Shown: one piece after another, positions 48,140 through 49,061 of the stretch
How the letters are laid out: the number at the start of each line of letters is the position of its first letter
Numbering within the stretch: the stretch's first letter is position 1
DNA from: Thermomucor indicae-seudaticae
Lineage: Eukaryota > Mucoromycota > Mucoromycetes > Mucorales > Lichtheimiaceae
Direction: 5' to 3'
DNA: 49,061 nt
NCBI GenBank assembly: GCA_000787465.1
Contig: JSYX01000239.1
Span: forward strand, 1 to 49,061
Notes under the pieces: generated by a model
Databases searched by the model: none
Told to the model about the DNA's origin: nothing
What the model saw: the letters and a program-made list of their open reading frames with translations, nothing else
Made by a program: the position numbers and the translations under genes

Positions 48140-49060
48140 CTAATCGTCCCAGCCACCAACGTTCAATCCAGTGCCTGAATCGTCTTCTTCTCTTGCTCCT
48201 TTTAATAGCACGTCAAGCACATCCGACTTGTCATCAGATACAGAGCGTGTTTTCGATTCCACAACTCGATACTTGGGTGGTTTATCGGCGGCAATGGGCT
48301 GTTGTTGTTGCTGCTCGACGTCTTTCTTGGTGATAGTAGATTCAGTCTTTTGTCGCTTCGAAGGCGAACCATTTTCTGCGCCAGTTTCGCTTGCTGCCTC
48401 TTCTTTCCGCTTTGGCTGTTTCTGAGCCTTGTCCTGCTTAAAACCAGATTTTTTCAGAGTCTTTTCTTGTTCAATATTCGAGCCATTGGTTTCGCCTGTT
48501 TTCCGCTTTGGCTGTTTCTTCGCTGTCTCTTGCTTAGCATTCAAGCCATGTCCTGCATTATTTTCGCTTGCTTTCCGTTTCGATTGTTGTTTGGGATGCT
48601 TCTGAGTCATCTTCTCCTGCTTAGCGTCTCCTGCACTGATTTCGTTTGCTGTCTCCGTTGTTGGCCTCGACTCTTTGGCCTGTTTCTTGTCATTACCCTG
48701 CTCGGTCTCATTGGTGTTTGCGTTAGGTAGTTTCACGCTATCTTCCTTTCGTGCCTTTTTCTTTTTCGCAGCAGATGCTTTTTCCTGCATGTCGGCAGAC
48801 GATTTTTCAGTCTCTTCTTGCTGATCTTCTACCTTCTTTCGCTTCACACCAGATGATGCTGAATTGCCGCCGCCCGTCTGCTTGTCATCACCGTGTGTCT
48901 TCTTCTTCTTCATCAGGCTATTATCATTATTGCTCAATTGCTTCTCTATTGTTTTAACACTAGACTCATCGTTCTCCGTTTGTTGGCTTTTCTTGAGTTG
49001 CTTTAGTCGTTTCAGTCTTTGCTTCTTTTCCACCAAGTTAATATTGGATTCATGCTTTCG
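48140..49060 (-). CDS. Lysine-rich nuclear/nucleolar-type protein, 5' end outside window
   Basis: The minus-strand frame is open to the window edge, so the N terminus is missing; 306 residues are visible, ending NVGGWDD with stop TAG at 48140-48142. The visible start, with VEKKQRLKRLKQLKK, matches the fragment at 2-91. The rest is dominated by Lys, Glu, Gln and Ser. An imperfect unit around KKQPKRK recurs about four times (QSKRKASENN, KKQPKRKTGETN, QKQPKRKEEAAS and relatives). This is typical of disordered nucleolar or chromatin proteins; the family is not recognised. No intron is needed in the visible part. Confidence 0.75.
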   Translation of the reverse strand, partial: RKHESNINLVEKKQRLKRLKQLKKSQQTENDESSVKTIEKQLSNNDNSLMKKKKTHGDDKQTGGGNSASSGVKRKKVEDQQEETEKSSADMQEKASAAKKKKARKEDSVKLPNANTNETEQGNDKKQAKESRPTTETANEISAGDAKQEKMTQKHPKQQSKRKASENNAGHGLNAKQETAKKQPKRKTGETNGSNIEQEKTLKKSGFKQDKAQKQPKRKEEAASETGAENGSPSKRQKTESTITKKDVEQQQQQPIAADKPPKYRVVESKTRSVSDDKSDVLDVLLKGAREEDDSGTGLNVGGWDD

Positions 49061-49061
49061 T
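48992..49061 (-). repeat. Right arm of 70-bp inverted repeat at the window ends
   Basis: Reverse complement of 1-70 with two mismatches. Here it is inside a long reading frame that continues after the repeat, unlike the left copy. Confidence 0.9.

Noticed and set aside
48171..48957. Plus-strand frames rich in Phe, Leu and Cys near the right edge
   Set aside because: They are antisense shadows of the lysine-rich gene on the minus strand.

Overview
This window looks like nuclear DNA of an early-diverging filamentous fungus, most likely Mucoromycota (Mucorales-like). The genes are dense and mostly cut by short introns of 52-134 bp. They include lineages absent or rare in Dikarya: a soluble adenylyl cyclase-like protein, a Rap-GAP and a KDM4 demethylase with an extended PHD and a Tudor-like tail. 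I rebuilt gene models by hand from reading phase, splice signals and remembered family landmarks. Every multi-exon model listed sums to a multiple of three and ends in one stop. No RNA gene, CRISPR array or prokaryotic feature was seen.

Layout. 1-1166: partial CDS inside a 70-bp repeat that recurs inverted at the other end of the window. 1167-3248: two convergent uncharacterised proteins. 3728-5773: VMS1/ANKZF1. 6659-8697: coiled-coil ankyrin protein. 9132-10715: two divergent small membrane proteins. 10861-13047: RasGEF protein, divergent from mitochondrial Met-tRNA synthetase (13293-15541). 15756-16064: small secreted chitin-binding protein. 16828-18386: STK32/YANK-type kinase, divergent from a full-length VRL1/VARP-like gene (19650-24170). 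24566-25798: G-protein alpha subunit, convergent with a Rap-GAP (26170-28936). 28937-30098: repeat-rich gap with hairpins and a coding-like relic. 30099-31331: mL44, convergent with an SDF2-like MIR protein (31441-32367). 32741-35416: KDM4-type demethylase. 35721-36478: TIMMDC1/Tim17-like membrane protein. 36928-42960: 16-exon soluble adenylyl cyclase homologue. 42961-44195: transposase relic. 44196-44882: Myb/SANT protein. 45163-46706: adrenodoxin reductase. 46707-48139: gap with a 417-bp MITE-like element. 48140-49060: lysine-rich protein running off the window.

How the genes relate. Several products act in signalling: Gα, Rap-GAP, RasGEF, an acylated AGC-type kinase and an adenylyl cyclase homologue, all within about 32 kb. 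VRL1 (VPS9, ankyrin, PX, BAR-like) is an endosomal Rab5-GEF type protein. VMS1 rescues stalled ribosomes. MSM1, mL44, ARH1 and the TIMMDC1-like protein serve mitochondria. I see no operon-like logic; apart from the signalling concentration this reads as an ordinary gene-rich chromosomal segment.

Most notable: the cyclase homologue, which keeps both metal-binding Asp but has replaced residues in its second domain; five GC-AG introns among about 85; micro-exons of 11, 20 and 23 nt; the inverted repeat at the two window ends; and two transposon relics.
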